Shown: piece by piece, positions 28,940-39,383 of the stretch
Layout of the letters: the number at the start of each line of letters is the position of its first letter
Numbering within the stretch: the first letter of the stretch is position 1
Assembly: GCF_010672525.1 (NCBI RefSeq)
Contig: NZ_JAAHGH010000002.1
Location: 500,754-564,753, forward strand
DNA from: Okeania sp. SIO2B3
GTDB lineage: Bacteria > Cyanobacteriota > Cyanobacteriia > Cyanobacteriales > Microcoleaceae
DNA: 64,000 nt
Direction: 5' to 3'
Position numbers and translations under genes: made by a program
Notes under the pieces: generated by a model
What the model was told of the DNA's origin: nothing
The model's database searches: none
What the model saw: the letters and a program-made list of their open reading frames with translations, nothing else

Positions 28940-29345
28940 GACATCTCCAGGGGTTGAAACACCCTGGATTCTGTGGGAAATCCACCGCAAATGGGGATTT
29001 ATCCCCATTTGCTTAAAGTCTGTCAACAAACTTCTAGACTCCTGGGCGTAAATAAAAATTTAGCTGTGAGCTTACTTTCAGAGTGGTTTTACTCAAGATA
29101 TTGGAGCAATAAATAGCTGCTTTAGCTGCATTACTTGCATTCAGCCGTCGTAGGAAATTAATTCCCCGTCTCCTGTCCGCCGGAATCTCACCGCACTAGC
29201 TAGAGGTCATGGCCACAAACCTTGTTCTTACTCATATTTTGACCATTATAACAGACTTTGACTCCGCTTTATTACCCGCGCGTCGTTATTCAACCAGGGG
29301 ATAAATCTTCCGGGAACTTTCCTCCCGTCGTCTTTTATGTTTATT
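28940..29345 (-). other. GC-richer structured segment, possible transposon relic
   Basis: Unlike its AT-rich surroundings, this stretch has two clear hairpins: CCAGGG/CCCTGG at 28947-28967 and an 11-bp stem GCAAATGGGGA/TCCCCATTTGC at 28987-29012. On the minus strand a 53-codon open frame (29195 to stop 29034) begins CGEIPADRRRGINFLRRLNA and ends LNFYLRPGV. It resembles the tail and right end of a decayed IS200/IS605-type tnpB element, but this is weak. A structured RNA is the alternative. Confidence 0.25.
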
Positions 29346-29546
29346 GTAATTAAGTCTCACAAATGCCCTAACTACCTAGTGCCGGATGGCGGAAATAATT
29401 GACAAGTTACAAAATCCTAAAACAATTACAAACTAATACTTTTGACTTTTAACTTTTGACTTTTAACTTCCGCGTAGAGGCACTAGTGTTGAGCATCAAT
29501 TAAACTAATACATTAAACCAAAAATGGCCGTGAGGAGTTGAATAAT

Positions 29547-30371
29547 ATGAACAGACCTGAAGATAAAGATGCCTTATATATACTAAAAGAAACAAGTCGT
29601 ACTTTCTATATTCCTATTAGTGAATTACCATCTGGGCTAAAAGAGGCAGTTACATCGGCCTATCTTTGTATGCGTGCCATTGATGAAATTGAGGATCATC
29701 CCAGTCTAGATAGCTTCACAAAGGCAAAATTGTTGCGAAAGATTAGTTTACTTTTACAACAAGGAGTTGACCATTCAAGTTTCGAGAACTTTTCAGCAAA
29801 GTTAGACTTGAATATGACTAACCTACCAGAAGTAACAAAAAGAGTAGGAGAATGGGCAATACTAGCTTCAGAGACAATAGCGCCTAGAATCTGGGATGTA
29901 ACTGCAGCAATGGCAGACCGGATGGCTTATTGGGCTGAAAATAATTGGGCAATTCACACAGAATCAGATTTAGACCGCTATACTTTTAGTGTGGCTGGTG
30001 CAGTGGGACTATTACTTTCCGATTTATGGAGTTGGTACGATAATACTAAGACTAATCGTACTGAAGCAATTGGGTTTGGGCGAGGTCTACAGGCGGTGAA
30101 TATTCTCCGCAACCATACAGAAGATTTAGCTAGGGGTGTAGATTTTTTTCCTGATAATTGGACTGCGGAAGATATGCAGACTTATGCCCAACGTAATCTT
30201 TTATTAGCTGATTCTTATACTAACTCTCTTCCTCCAGGACCTGCTAGAAATTTTTGCCACATTCCTCTGACTCTTGCTCATGCTACTCTAGATATTTTAA
30301 CTATGGGGCAAGAAAAGTTGAGTCGTTCGCAAGTGATGGAATTAATTTCACGCTGCAATAATTCTGCATAG
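29547..30371 (+). CDS. Squalene/phytoene synthase family protein
   Basis: Head-to-head prenyl-diphosphate synthase fold of 274 residues. Substrate-site motifs visible: SRTFYIPI near residue 15; YLCMRAIDEIEDH near 40-52, with the first Asp-rich motif; and the second metal-binding region VNILRNHTEDLARGVDFFP near 180-200. The second motif has Asn/His in place of the usual D-x-x-E-D start, so the substrate may differ from phytoene synthase CrtB. The ATG at 29547 is chosen because GAGGAG lies 9 nt upstream; an in-frame TTG at 29538 abuts that site. No carotenoid or hopanoid gene is adjacent. Confidence 0.85.
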   Translation: MNRPEDKDALYILKETSRTFYIPISELPSGLKEAVTSAYLCMRAIDEIEDHPSLDSFTKAKLLRKISLLLQQGVDHSSFENFSAKLDLNMTNLPEVTKRVGEWAILASETIAPRIWDVTAAMADRMAYWAENNWAIHTESDLDRYTFSVAGAVGLLLSDLWSWYDNTKTNRTEAIGFGRGLQAVNILRNHTEDLARGVDFFPDNWTAEDMQTYAQRNLLLADSYTNSLPPGPARNFCHIPLTLAHATLDILTMGQEKLSRSQVMELISRCNNSA

Positions 30372-30771
30372 CAGAAGGAAGAAGGAAGGAGGAAGAAGGA
30401 AGAAGGAAGAAGGAAAGAGGAAGAAGGAAAAATATTGCGTTGTCTAACTTTTAAGCTTTTTATCTGTCCTAATATCAAATCCGGTAGCATCGGTGTTATT
30501 CAGTATTTAAAGATAAGAGTTGACATTGTAGGGGCGAATGGCATTCGCCCTTAACCATTGTATGACGACAATAGAACTATATTAATCCGAAGCAAACGGA
30601 TTTGATATAACCTTTCCTTCGGTCGCTATACATGATTAAGGGACGCTCCATGAAACGTCCCTACAGGTTCTATAGATTGATGTTTTTGATGATTGGCGAT
30701 CAGGGAACAGGATTGAAATTTCCAGTCGTCAAAACTGACTGCTTAACTTCCTTATGCCCGTTTTTGAGTTT
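30372..30771. repeat. Repeat gap with nested miniature element (30472-30608)
   Basis: A (GAAGGAA)n tract follows the stop. ATATCAAATCCGGTAGCAT at 30472-30490 and CGGATTTGATAT at 30597-30608 are inverted ends, a variant of the ATATCATGTCCGG family. Inside sits GGGGCGAATGGCATTCGCCC, one repeat nested in another. After the clpC stop, CAGTC/GACTG can pair on the minus strand but has no T-run. No gene was seen. Confidence 0.65.
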
Positions 30772-33249
30772 TTAAGATTTGCTATAAGCAAATTCTGGAA
30801 GTTGTTCCTTTGCAGCTCCAGCAGGTGTAACTTTTACCTCTCCATTTTCATCTAAATCTACATAAACATTTTCACCATTCTGAATTTGACCAGCTAATAA
30901 TGCTTCTGCCAAAGCATCCTCTAACAAATGCATAATTGCACGACGCAGCGGTCTGGCACCATAACTAGGATCGAATCCATCCTTAATCAAGCGCTCCTTA
31001 AAACTGTCACTGAGTGTCAGAGTCATATTGCGTTCGCCCAAACGACTGAATACTTCCCGCAGCATAATTTCTGCAATTTCTTTCACCTCATCCTTATTCA
31101 ACTGACGGAAGACAATAATTTCATCCAGTCGGTTGAGAAATTCTGGGCGGAAATACTGCTTGAGTTCCTCATTGACTAAATTGCGGATACGGTTATATTG
31201 AGCTTCTTCTTTATCCTCAGCAAACTCAAAACCTAAACCACCGCCACCTTTTTCAATGACCTTAGAACCAATATTAGAAGTCATAATGATTAAGGTATTT
31301 TTGAAGCTGACTACCCGTCCTTTAGCATCAGTGAGGCGACCATCCTCCAAGACTTGTAACAAGATATTAAACACATCTGGATGAGCTTTTTCAATCTCAT
31401 CAAACAATATGACAGTATAAGGGCGACGACGAACTGCTTCAGTAAGTTGGCCACCTTCATCATAACCAACAAATCCTGGAGGTGAACCAATTAATTTAGA
31501 AACTGTATGACGTTCCATGTATTCTGACATATCTAGTCGAATCATGGCTTCCTCAGAACCGAAGAAATAAGCAGCTAAAGCTTTTGTCAGTTCTGTCTTA
31601 CCAACACCAGTTGGACCGGAGAAGATGAAACTAGCAATAGGTCGGTTGGGGTTTTTCAGACCAACACGGGCACGACGCAAAGCACGAGATACTGCTTTAA
31701 CAGCATCTTCTTGACCAATGAGACGTTGGTGCAGAGTATCTTCCATGTGTAGTAGTTTCTCAGATTCAGATTCTGTTAACTTACTCACAGGTACTCCAGT
31801 CCAAGATGCCACAATATGAGCAATATCGTCTTCTGTCACCACAGGAGTAACCTTAGTTTTTTCTTCTTGTCTATCGGTATCGCTCTGTTCAATTTGTGCT
31901 TGAATTTCTAGTTCGCGATCGCGCAATTCACTAGCTTGCTCAAAGTCTTGTGCGCGAATAGCTTCTTCTTTATCTTTTGTCACTTTTGAGATTTCTCGCC
32001 TCATATCCTTCAACTGTGGTGAAAGCATAGAGTTTTTGACTCTAACACGAGACCCTGCTTCGTCGATCAAATCAATTGCTTTGTCTGGTAAGAAGCGATC
32101 GCTAATATATTGGTCTGATAGTTTAGCTGCTGCGGTCAAAGCTTCATCAGAGATAATCAACTTGTGGTGTTGTTCGTAAGCAGAGCGTACCCCATAGAGA
32201 ATTTCAATTGTTTCCTCCACACTAGGTTCGCCCACTTTCACTGGTTGGAAACGACGTTCCAGAGCAGCATCCCGTTCAATATGCTTGCGATATTCATCCA
32301 GAGTAGTCGCCCCAATACACTGTACTTCGCCCCTGGCCAAAGCAGGTTTGAGAATATTAGCAGCATCCATACTACCTTCTATGGCACCAGCACCCACAAC
32401 GGTATGAATTTCATCAATTACCAGGATAATATTGCCATTAGAGCGGACTTCATCCATAATCTTTTTCAGTCGTTCCTCAAATTCTCCTCGGAACCTAGTA
32501 CCAGCAATTAAGGAACCGATATTCAGACTTACCACCTGTTTATTTTGCAGAAGATCCGGAACATCTTGGTTAACGATACGTTGAGCTAACCCTTCAGCGA
32601 TCGCTGTTTTTCCGACACCAGGTTCACCAATGAGGACAGGATTATTTTTTGTTCTCCGGCCCAAGATTTGAATCATCCGTTCAATTTCTGTTTCCCGGCC
32701 CACGACTGGGTCGATTTTACCCTCTGCTGCTAATTTTGTCAGGTCTGTACCAAATTCCTCTAGAGTTACAGCTTTCTTATTGCCAGAATTAGAGCTTCCA
32801 GGAGAAACTGCAGCAACTTCTCCAAGGGAGCGAATTATCTGAGTCCTAATTTTGCTTCTATCAACTCCCAAATTATCCAATACTTTAGCAGCGACTCCTT
32901 CAGAATCTTGCAGCAATGCCAGTAGCAAATGTTCTGTACCGATATAGTTATGGTCTAGTTTTCTTGCTTCTTCTAGGGATACTTCCAACATCCGTTTTAC
33001 CCTGGGAGTAAAAGGAATTTCTGCCGGAGTAAAGCCAGACCCACGGCCAATTATTTGTTCTACTTCGTTCCGAGCATCTTTGAGATTTACATTATATTCT
33101 TTGAGAACTTTAGCCGCAATACCTGTACCTTCACTAATCAAACCCAGGAGGATTTGTTCTGTACCCACAAAGTTATGTCCAAGGCGACGAGCTTCTTCCT
33201 GGGCCAACATGATCACTTTGATTGATTGTTCTGTAAAACGTTCAAACAT
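30772..33249 (-). CDS. clpC: ATP-dependent Clp protease ATP-binding subunit ClpC
   Basis: HSP100/Clp AAA+ unfoldase of 825 residues that feeds proteins to ClpP and is essential in cyanobacteria. It has the duplicated N-terminal Clp repeat (residues 1-140, starting [20 protein letters not shown]). D1 has Walker [14 protein letters not shown] near 213 and Walker B VIDEIHT. The UVR-type middle domain lies near 430-470, and D2 has [14 protein letters not shown] and [14 protein letters not shown]. The C-terminus is [13 protein letters not shown]-like. AAGGA precedes the ATG. It appears complete and ordinary. Confidence 0.97.
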   Translation of the reverse strand: MFERFTEQSIKVIMLAQEEARRLGHNFVGTEQILLGLISEGTGIAAKVLKEYNVNLKDARNEVEQIIGRGSGFTPAEIPFTPRVKRMLEVSLEEARKLDHNYIGTEHLLLALLQDSEGVAAKVLDNLGVDRSKIRTQIIRSLGEVAAVSPGSSNSGNKKAVTLEEFGTDLTKLAAEGKIDPVVGRETEIERMIQILGRRTKNNPVLIGEPGVGKTAIAEGLAQRIVNQDVPDLLQNKQVVSLNIGSLIAGTRFRGEFEERLKKIMDEVRSNGNIILVIDEIHTVVGAGAIEGSMDAANILKPALARGEVQCIGATTLDEYRKHIERDAALERRFQPVKVGEPSVEETIEILYGVRSAYEQHHKLIISDEALTAAAKLSDQYISDRFLPDKAIDLIDEAGSRVRVKNSMLSPQLKDMRREISKVTKDKEEAIRAQDFEQASELRDRELEIQAQIEQSDTDRQEEKTKVTPVVTEDDIAHIVASWTGVPVSKLTESESEKLLHMEDTLHQRLIGQEDAVKAVSRALRRARVGLKNPNRPIASFIFSGPTGVGKTELTKALAAYFFGSEEAMIRLDMSEYMERHTVSKLIGSPPGFVGYDEGGQLTEAVRRRPYTVILFDEIEKAHPDVFNILLQVLEDGRLTDAKGRVVSFKNTLIIMTSNIGSKVIEKGGGGLGFEFAEDKEEAQYNRIRNLVNEELKQYFRPEFLNRLDEIIVFRQLNKDEVKEIAEIMLREVFSRLGERNMTLTLSDSFKERLIKDGFDPSYGARPLRRAIMHLLEDALAEALLAGQIQNGENVYVDLDENGEVKVTPAGAAKEQLPEFAYSKS

Positions 33250-33340
33250 GGTTACTTTTCCTTACATATTATAGTTACAGGGAATATGTCCCTCCTGTAG
33301 TTTAATTGTTATAGCAGGGAACAGGGAACAGAGAACAGCG

Positions 33341-33400
33341 GTGGGACCCCGCGTCGGCGACAGACGTAAGAGAACGCGCACTCCTGTGAGGGAACAGTAG
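33341..33400. repeat. GCGACCCCGCGTCGGCGACAG-type repeat
   Basis: GGACCCCGCGTCGGCGACAG here matches a block at 9976-10015 that now encodes the C-terminal tail of the VanY-like protein, apart from a few substitutions. It is part of the 1.5-kb gap after clpC, which contains no gene. Confidence 0.7.
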
Positions 33401-33609
33401 GAAAAACATTTCCTTGGGTAAGGTTCATGATTAGTCTATGTCCTAACCAACTCCTTCCTTGCTATACCTAGTTTTAAACCACAATTAGGCCATAAATAGA
33501 AACTAATGTAAATTTTTGTTTACTGTAACTAATTTAGCGTTGTTAAAGCAGGAGTGGCTAGTGAGGAGAGCCGTAACCAAAAATTAACTGAGGATGAAGA
33601 GGCCAAGTA

Positions 33610-33712
33610 GGGGCGTTGCTGAATACTGGGATGATTTCGGCGCTCCACGGGGACACGGGGATTATGGTTTCTGCTCTGTGACAAAATCATCCCGCAATTA
33701 TGCAATGCCCAA
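33610..33712. mobile_element. Miniature element with ~27-bp imperfect inverted ends
   Basis: GGGCGTTGCTGAATACTGGG and the following ATGATTT at the left are mirrored by AAATCATCCCGCAATTATGC and then AATGCCC at the right. The two 27-bp arms agree at most positions. The ~100-bp element has no coding potential. Its left end resembles the GGCGTTGCTGA family at 25169. Confidence 0.65.
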
Positions 33713-34135
33713 GTATAGCGCTGTGCGCAGGCAACAGGCAACAGGCAACAGCTCATCTGGGAGAATAAAAGGCTAATAATATAAGACTTTTAGCTATTGG
33801 ACATCTCCTTTCAACAATGAATAATGAATAATGAATAATGAATAATTACCTCTCCTTGAAAGAAGAGGATTGACAAACAGATGAAAATTTTTCTTTATTA
33901 TCCCCTTAAAAGGGGAGGCTTTAAACCACAATTTTTCGGTAATTTGTAAATATGCCAGCGCACATTGCTATAGCTAGTCTTTTTTTATTAATAGTAGCAC
34001 TTGGGAAATAAAGTTGACATACTCTTGGGCATTCAGGTATGAAGATTCTCCTGAAATCAGAATTCTTGGTTCACAGAAAAATTATATCCTTTGAGATTTC
34101 TTATAATCTCAAACCATTATAGGGACATTCCTACA

Positions 34136-34241
34136 TTACAGCGGTTTTCAGGTCAATGAACCACAGTAGGGGCGAATGGCATTCGCCCTTATAGGTTTTT
34201 GGTTATGACGATGTGGTTTATCAATCTGAAAAGGGCTGTAA
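34136..34241. mobile_element. Miniature element with TTACAGC...GAACCACA inverted ends
   Basis: TTACAGCGGTTTTCAG and AATGAACCACA (34136-34167) are inverted at 34212-34241 (TGTGGTTTATCAATCTGA, then AAAGGGCTGTAA) with about five mismatches in 30. The centre is the GGGGCGAATGGCATTCGCCC palindrome found in other elements of the window. Confidence 0.7.
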
Positions 34242-34454
34242 ATAGCTAATTCGGCTAATAATAATTAGAGAACTGAAGATATTTAAACTAACTTGGCTAC
34301 AAGATATTTTGATAAATTATTAATATTATTTGTAGTCAAGTTACTAAAAGGAAATATCCTAGCACTTTTTTCCCCTTGTAGAGCCACAGCTCGCGGCGTT
34401 GCCAAGGGGAGGCTGAATTAGCTGAATTATTTAATTAATAGTTATTAATTTTTT

Positions 34455-34570
34455 GGCGTTGCTGATTATAGGTATGATTTTGCCCCCGCGCATCCCCCAA
34501 TTTTGGGGGATGCGCGGGGGCTTGACCAGAACAAAACAATCGCGCATTCATACTTCAATTCAGCAACGCC
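34455..34570. mobile_element. Miniature element with a 19-bp perfect hairpin
   Basis: Ends GGCGTTGCTGA and TCAGCAACGCC bound about 115 bp. At 34482-34500 and 34503-34521, GCCCCCGCGCATCCCCCAA pairs perfectly with its complement around TT. It belongs to the family at 24977-25320, but here the hairpin is made of two facing arms. The remaining DNA to the next start at 34760 is AT-rich. Confidence 0.75.
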
Positions 34571-34759
34571 AATTTTTAATTTTTCGGTAAATTTTTCATT
34601 AATCTCGTAATTATTAAAAATTGTTAATTCATTTTACAAATATACAAATAATCGTTGCCAGCATTATTGTGAGATTTGTTAAAATATAATCCTGGCGATC
34701 GCTAAATTTTTAGTATTAATTTTAACTAAGTAAAACTAAGTAAGTAGAAAATTAAAGAA

Positions 34760-37204
34760 ATGAATTATTCAAGTTTACAACCTAATGTTTATAGTATTCA
34801 GAAGGACGTAATTAATTTTCTTTCTGAGATTAGTAACCTATTTCATGATTATAATTCTGTTGCTATTTCAGAAACATTATCAAAAGAAAATAAGGAGTCA
34901 ATATCAAATTTTCTAACACAGTCAATATCGAACATTGACCAAGGCAAGAAAAATGTTGAGCATTTAGAACTTCGGATGGCAATCGTTGCTCCGATGAAGG
35001 CAGGAAAATCTACTATTGTTAATGCAATTGTTGGTCAAGAAATACTCCCTACTCGTAATGCAGCTATGACAATAATACCAACAGAAATTATTTTATACTC
35101 AAGTTTAGATCAACCTGAACTACTTGTTTTAGATGAAATTAAGATAATTTTTGAACAAGCAGTTTCAGCGATTCAAAATAAGATTAAAGAAATAGGTGGT
35201 GTAGAAAAAGCAAAAGCAATAATAGATAATTACCCTCATTTGCATAAAGAGCTAGAGAGGATTGAAAGAATAAACTTTTCAGAAGGTCATCTTTTTGCAG
35301 GTAATAAAACAACTGAACAAAAATATATTATAAACAAATTATCAATACTCAATGATACAATTCGCCTTTGTAATTTGTTGTCTGTGCAATTCAATCCCCT
35401 ACAAAGCCTTTCTACTCTTCCTCGTATTAAAACACCTTTTTTTCAACAGCTTTTTCAACAGCAAAATTTGGAACAGAAGAAACATTTAGGCGATCTTGTT
35501 ATTATTGATACTCCAGGCCCCAATGAAGCAAGTGATAACTCTCGCCTCTTAGGTGTTGTAAAGAATGAATTAAAAAGAAGTTCGATTGTATTAGTCGTTT
35601 TAGACTATACTCAACTCAACACAGAAGCGGCAAAAAATCTTAAGAAGGAAGTTGAACGTATTATTGAGATTCGAGGTAATCAAGACAGCTTGTATATTTT
35701 AGTAAATAAAGTCGATCAACGTAGAGAGGGCGATATGTCCCCTGAAGATATACAAAATTTTGTTGTCTCGGAGTTTGGAATAGATTCATCTAGAGCTAGA
35801 GACACTGTATTTGAGATATCAGCAAGGCGTGCATTTTCTGCTGCATCTTTTTTCAAGACCATCAATGACAATAGTTTTTCCTTAGAATATCTAAAACAGC
35901 TAGATACTTTTAAATTATTAGCCCGAGAAGCTTTTGGTGTTGACTGGGAAGAAGACTTAAAAAGTGCCAATCTGGAACTTTTAGAGCAGAAAGCGAATAG
36001 AATTTGGGAAAAGTCTAAGTTTGGTAATTTTATGGATAATGCTATCGATGCTTTAGTGAAAAGTGCTGCACCATTAGCTATCGAAAAAGTATTAACTCTA
36101 AGTTATAGGTTATTAGTTAGGTTAAAAGATGAGACAAATTTGCGTAATAAGGCAATTTTAAAAGATGCTTCTAAGTTAGAAGATGAAATTAATTCTTTAA
36201 AACAAGACTTAAATAATTTAGATAATATAAAAAAGAAACTAGGAAACTTTAACAATGTAAAAGAGGAGATAAATAAATATAAGGATGAGTCTTTATCTGT
36301 GATTCAGGACGGGCTTCAATTACTGATTGAAGAAAAATTTATTGGTAAAGAGTATGATCGTAGTAATTGGATTCAACAATTAGACAAAAAGAGTAGAAAA
36401 CTGTTGTTAACTCCCATTTCTAATATTAAATTTTTGTCTAAAGGATATATTACAGAAAAATTGTTTTATAAATCCCAAGGAAAAGTAGAATTTGAGGATA
36501 AAAATGAGGCTGATAAATTTGCTCAAGAGTCAATTTATTATTGTAGAGATTTAATAGAAACATATCTTATAGAGTTTAGAAAATCCTTGGAATCTAAAGT
36601 CAAGTCAGTTTACGATCAATTAGCAAATAAATTAGAACGAGAAACAGAATCTATAATTAAAAAGGCGACAGAGCGATTGAAGAGAGAATTTGAACTAAAA
36701 TTAGAACCTTTCTCCTCTCCAAAATTTCGCACAGAAGCCTGTGGGGAAATTGAATTTCAAATTAATCATAAACTTAAAACTCAAAGCTCAACAGAAATTC
36801 AGAAGCGTAGACGTTGGTTTACATTGTGGTTGTGGAAAGTGGATACTGCAGTAAAAATCAATAGAGAACAAGATTATTATGAAGTTGTATTAGAAAATTT
36901 AGTCAAGGAAGTAAATGTTTCACTTGAGGAGAATATTCAAAATATAAAGAATGAAATCAAAGAGTATCTTGATAAAGAAATACAAGATGAAATTGATGCT
37001 TATTTTGATTTATTAAATGAATACCTTTCAGGATATAGAGACAGTCTTGAAAATGCACAGGGTGATAAAACTCTAACTCACAAACAACAGGAACAACTTA
37101 AAGTAAAGTTAAATTCTATAGTTAAAAAATCTACAGAGCAAATAGGCAAGTGTGAGAATTATCTTGAAAGAGTTCAGAAAATATTGCCGCCCAAATCTTT
37201 TTAA
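34760..37204 (+). CDS. Dynamin-like GTPase
   Basis: Bacterial dynamin-family protein of 814 residues, first gene of a three-gene operon. GTPase motifs: G1 APMKAGKS (77-84), G2 Thr in AAMTIIPTE (about 104-108), G3 DTPG (250-253), G4 NKVD (316-319). Residues ~450-800 are helical and strongly charged, with long coiled-coil-like segments, as expected for a stalk. A short GYITEKLFYKS region and a Trp-rich patch (RRWFTLWLWKVD near 690) could touch membrane. Dynamin-like proteins bind and remodel membranes on GTP. In E. coli the dynamin-like RdcA (YjdA/CrfC) works with RdcB (YjcZ); the next gene is RdcB-like, so this is best read as an RdcA-type GTPase. The start is ATG with weak AAAGAA upstream. 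Confidence 0.88.
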   Translation: MNYSSLQPNVYSIQKDVINFLSEISNLFHDYNSVAISETLSKENKESISNFLTQSISNIDQGKKNVEHLELRMAIVAPMKAGKSTIVNAIVGQEILPTRNAAMTIIPTEIILYSSLDQPELLVLDEIKIIFEQAVSAIQNKIKEIGGVEKAKAIIDNYPHLHKELERIERINFSEGHLFAGNKTTEQKYIINKLSILNDTIRLCNLLSVQFNPLQSLSTLPRIKTPFFQQLFQQQNLEQKKHLGDLVIIDTPGPNEASDNSRLLGVVKNELKRSSIVLVVLDYTQLNTEAAKNLKKEVERIIEIRGNQDSLYILVNKVDQRREGDMSPEDIQNFVVSEFGIDSSRARDTVFEISARRAFSAASFFKTINDNSFSLEYLKQLDTFKLLAREAFGVDWEEDLKSANLELLEQKANRIWEKSKFGNFMDNAIDALVKSAAPLAIEKVLTLSYRLLVRLKDETNLRNKAILKDASKLEDEINSLKQDLNNLDNIKKKLGNFNNVKEEINKYKDESLSVIQDGLQLLIEEKFIGKEYDRSNWIQQLDKKSRKLLLTPISNIKFLSKGYITEKLFYKSQGKVEFEDKNEADKFAQESIYYCRDLIETYLIEFRKSLESKVKSVYDQLANKLERETESIIKKATERLKREFELKLEPFSSPKFRTEACGEIEFQINHKLKTQSSTEIQKRRRWFTLWLWKVDTAVKINREQDYYEVVLENLVKEVNVSLEENIQNIKNEIKEYLDKEIQDEIDAYFDLLNEYLSGYRDSLENAQGDKTLTHKQQEQLKVKLNSIVKKSTEQIGKCENYLERVQKILPPKSF

Positions 37205-37297
37205 AACAGAGAACTTAATACTTCTGAAATTTAAGAAGATAACTGGGTAGTTATGGATAGATTTAATCGAAAATTTTATAAATTTAGGAGTCATCAA

Positions 37298-38290
37298 ATG
37301 GAATCATTCGAGAAATTACAACGTAGAGTTCCCTTGGTTAGCGATAAAACCTTGCTCGATCTAGTTAATGGTATTCAAATTAGTCGTGGATTACTTAGTT
37401 ACCGTAAAAGTCAAGGCTTTTTTGGTAAACTACTTGATAACCTAACAGGAAGTAATTTTAAGCGTCAGATGCTACTAGAAGGAAATTTAGTTGCAGGTCA
37501 AGAAGCTTTACATGAATGGGTACTTGAATTAACAGATTCAGTTAATGTTAGTAAAGTTGCTTTATATACAACTCAAACTTCACTTTTAGAAGCTCGAAAT
37601 GCAATAAGAAATCATCGACAAGAATTACTGGAACATCAACAACAATTAATTGCTTTTAGTGAGAAGTTTAATCAACTGGCAACAGAGATTCATGGGCGGG
37701 TTAATGAATTAGAAAGCCGTCTTAAAAAACTAGAAATAAAAAGTGAAGCAAAAGATGATTTTGATCGGATTCTAACTTCTTGGTCTGCAAAGCAAACCTA
37801 TACTAAACTCCCTTGGGTATTTCAAGTAGTTTTTTTGGTAAGAGAAGTGTTTAGTAGTTCTGTAGCAATATATGAAATTAAGTCTGGTGATACTAAATAT
37901 TTCCGAGACTTATTAGGCAATAAAATTATTGCAGAAAGCCAACATTTACCAGATAACTTTTTTGATCTTCATCAACTATACGAGCAAGAATGGCAACAAT
38001 TACAGTCAACCGATTTAGATTTAGCAATGGGGTTGCTAGAAACTCGCTCTTTACCAAGAGAAAGACTTGTTGAAATGCCCTATTATTTTACATTAGGAAC
38101 TACTTTAGAATTAGCAAGTTTACCAGAGCAAGTTCGTCCTGAGAAACCAGCAGAATGTGCAATTGAAATTTGTCGTTCTCAAATTACCAAGTTAGATTAC
38201 ACCACAGACATTCGAGACTTTGTCCGTCAAAATGTTCAAGAGATTGCTAATGATAGTATTACCATTTTATCTAGGAGTCCGAAACTATGA
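37298..38290 (+). CDS. RdcB/YjcZ-like helical protein
   Basis: A product of 330 residues, second gene of the dynamin operon. The start at 37298 is chosen because AGGAG lies 7 nt upstream; an ATG at 37253 lacks a site. The N-terminal third (ISRGLLSYRKSQGFFGKLLD, then NLTGSNFKRQMLLEGNLVAG) resembles, from memory, the E. coli YjcZ/RdcB family, which together with the dynamin-like RdcA stimulates a diguanylate cyclase. Residues ~100-170 are a predicted coiled coil (QELLEHQQQLIAF...VNELESRLKKLE). The C-terminal domain (about 175-330) has no motif I know. Its TGA overlaps the ATG of the lipase gene by ATGA, which implies translational coupling. Confidence 0.7.
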   Translation: MESFEKLQRRVPLVSDKTLLDLVNGIQISRGLLSYRKSQGFFGKLLDNLTGSNFKRQMLLEGNLVAGQEALHEWVLELTDSVNVSKVALYTTQTSLLEARNAIRNHRQELLEHQQQLIAFSEKFNQLATEIHGRVNELESRLKKLEIKSEAKDDFDRILTSWSAKQTYTKLPWVFQVVFLVREVFSSSVAIYEIKSGDTKYFRDLLGNKIIAESQHLPDNFFDLHQLYEQEWQQLQSTDLDLAMGLLETRSLPRERLVEMPYYFTLGTTLELASLPEQVRPEKPAECAIEICRSQITKLDYTTDIRDFVRQNVQEIANDSITILSRSPKL

Positions 38291-39354
38291 ATCAATCATT
38301 ATCTCCTAATTTTTCCGATAAAGCTTTAACAATTAGTTCCTCTGATAAAGACTCAGAACATAAAATTGGTCTAGTGCTTGCTGGTGGTGGTGCAAAGGGA
38401 GCTTACGAAGCAGGAGCTTTAAGCTACTTAGCTGAAATTAATTTTGCTCCCCACATGATTGCAGGTACTAGCATTGGAGCTTTGAATGGAGCAGTTATTG
38501 CATCATACCCAGATTTCTCAGTAGCAGTAGAGCAACTAAATATTTTATGGGATAAACTAGGTTCAGAAAAAGTCTTGCACTTAAATCCTGAAGGAATCAA
38601 AAAAGTTGCCTACAATGCAGCAAAAACTTTTGTACCTGCATTTCAATCTTGGTTTTTCGATTTGATAAGTGAAATAGCTATAGATGGGGATAAAGTATCT
38701 TTATTTAATCCCGATACAGTTGAGAAGTTACTCAAGGAAGCAGTTAAACCTTCTGCGATACGAAGTGGTAAGGAGCTTTGGGTTGCCGTTTTTCCAGCCT
38801 TAAAAATTCCTGGCATAGATTACGATCATTTGCTAGGAATGCTTCAATTTTTAGCAGGATCGTCAGCAAAATGGTTAAGGGTGCAAGATTGCAAAGATGA
38901 TGAGTTACTTTACAATTTATTACTTGCAAGTGCTGCCATTCCTTTTGCATTCCCTCCACGAGAAATAAAGGGGAAATATTTCGTTGATGGAGCTTTAGGA
39001 GATAATGTACCTTTAGGTGCTTTATCAAAAGAGGGTTGTACTCATGCAATTGTTATTCATCTTGGAAATGCTGTTACCTGGAATCGTTATGATTTCCCAG
39101 AACAAGCAATTATAGAAATTCGCCCTACTCAATCTTTGAATAAAAATCAAGCTCTAATTGCTGGAGATATTACCAGTATGTTAGATTTTAGTTCAGAACG
39201 AATTAGCCAACTCAAACAACTAGGATATCAAGATGCTAAATATTGTTTGGAACCAATCCTGAGAAGTTTTACCAGTCTTAGTGAGCTACGCTCAGAGGAC
39301 GATCTTCTTAAAAAGAAAACAGAGGAACTTCAAAAAGATCCTCCTGTATGGTAA
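38287..39354 (+). CDS. Patatin-like phospholipase
   Basis: Lipid acyl hydrolase of the patatin family, 355 residues, third gene of the operon and overlapping its predecessor by 4 nt. The oxyanion motif GGGAKGAYEAG (33-43), nucleophile elbow GTSIG (Ser62) and catalytic Asp234 in VDGALGDNVPLG form the Ser-Asp dyad of the family. No signal peptide or transmembrane helix is evident, so it would act from the cytoplasm on membrane lipids. The coupling to a dynamin-like GTPase suggests that access to membrane is controlled by the GTPase. This is inference. Confidence 0.92.
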   Translation: MNQSLSPNFSDKALTISSSDKDSEHKIGLVLAGGGAKGAYEAGALSYLAEINFAPHMIAGTSIGALNGAVIASYPDFSVAVEQLNILWDKLGSEKVLHLNPEGIKKVAYNAAKTFVPAFQSWFFDLISEIAIDGDKVSLFNPDTVEKLLKEAVKPSAIRSGKELWVAVFPALKIPGIDYDHLLGMLQFLAGSSAKWLRVQDCKDDELLYNLLLASAAIPFAFPPREIKGKYFVDGALGDNVPLGALSKEGCTHAIVIHLGNAVTWNRYDFPEQAIIEIRPTQSLNKNQALIAGDITSMLDFSSERISQLKQLGYQDAKYCLEPILRSFTSLSELRSEDDLLKKKTEELQKDPPVW

Positions 39355-39383
39355 ATAACTACCAGAGATTTTAGGATTCAGCT

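Noticed and set aside
36400-36900. Membrane helix in the dynamin-like protein stalk.
   Set aside because: The hydrophobic run is too short for a transmembrane helix; at most a membrane-touching patch.
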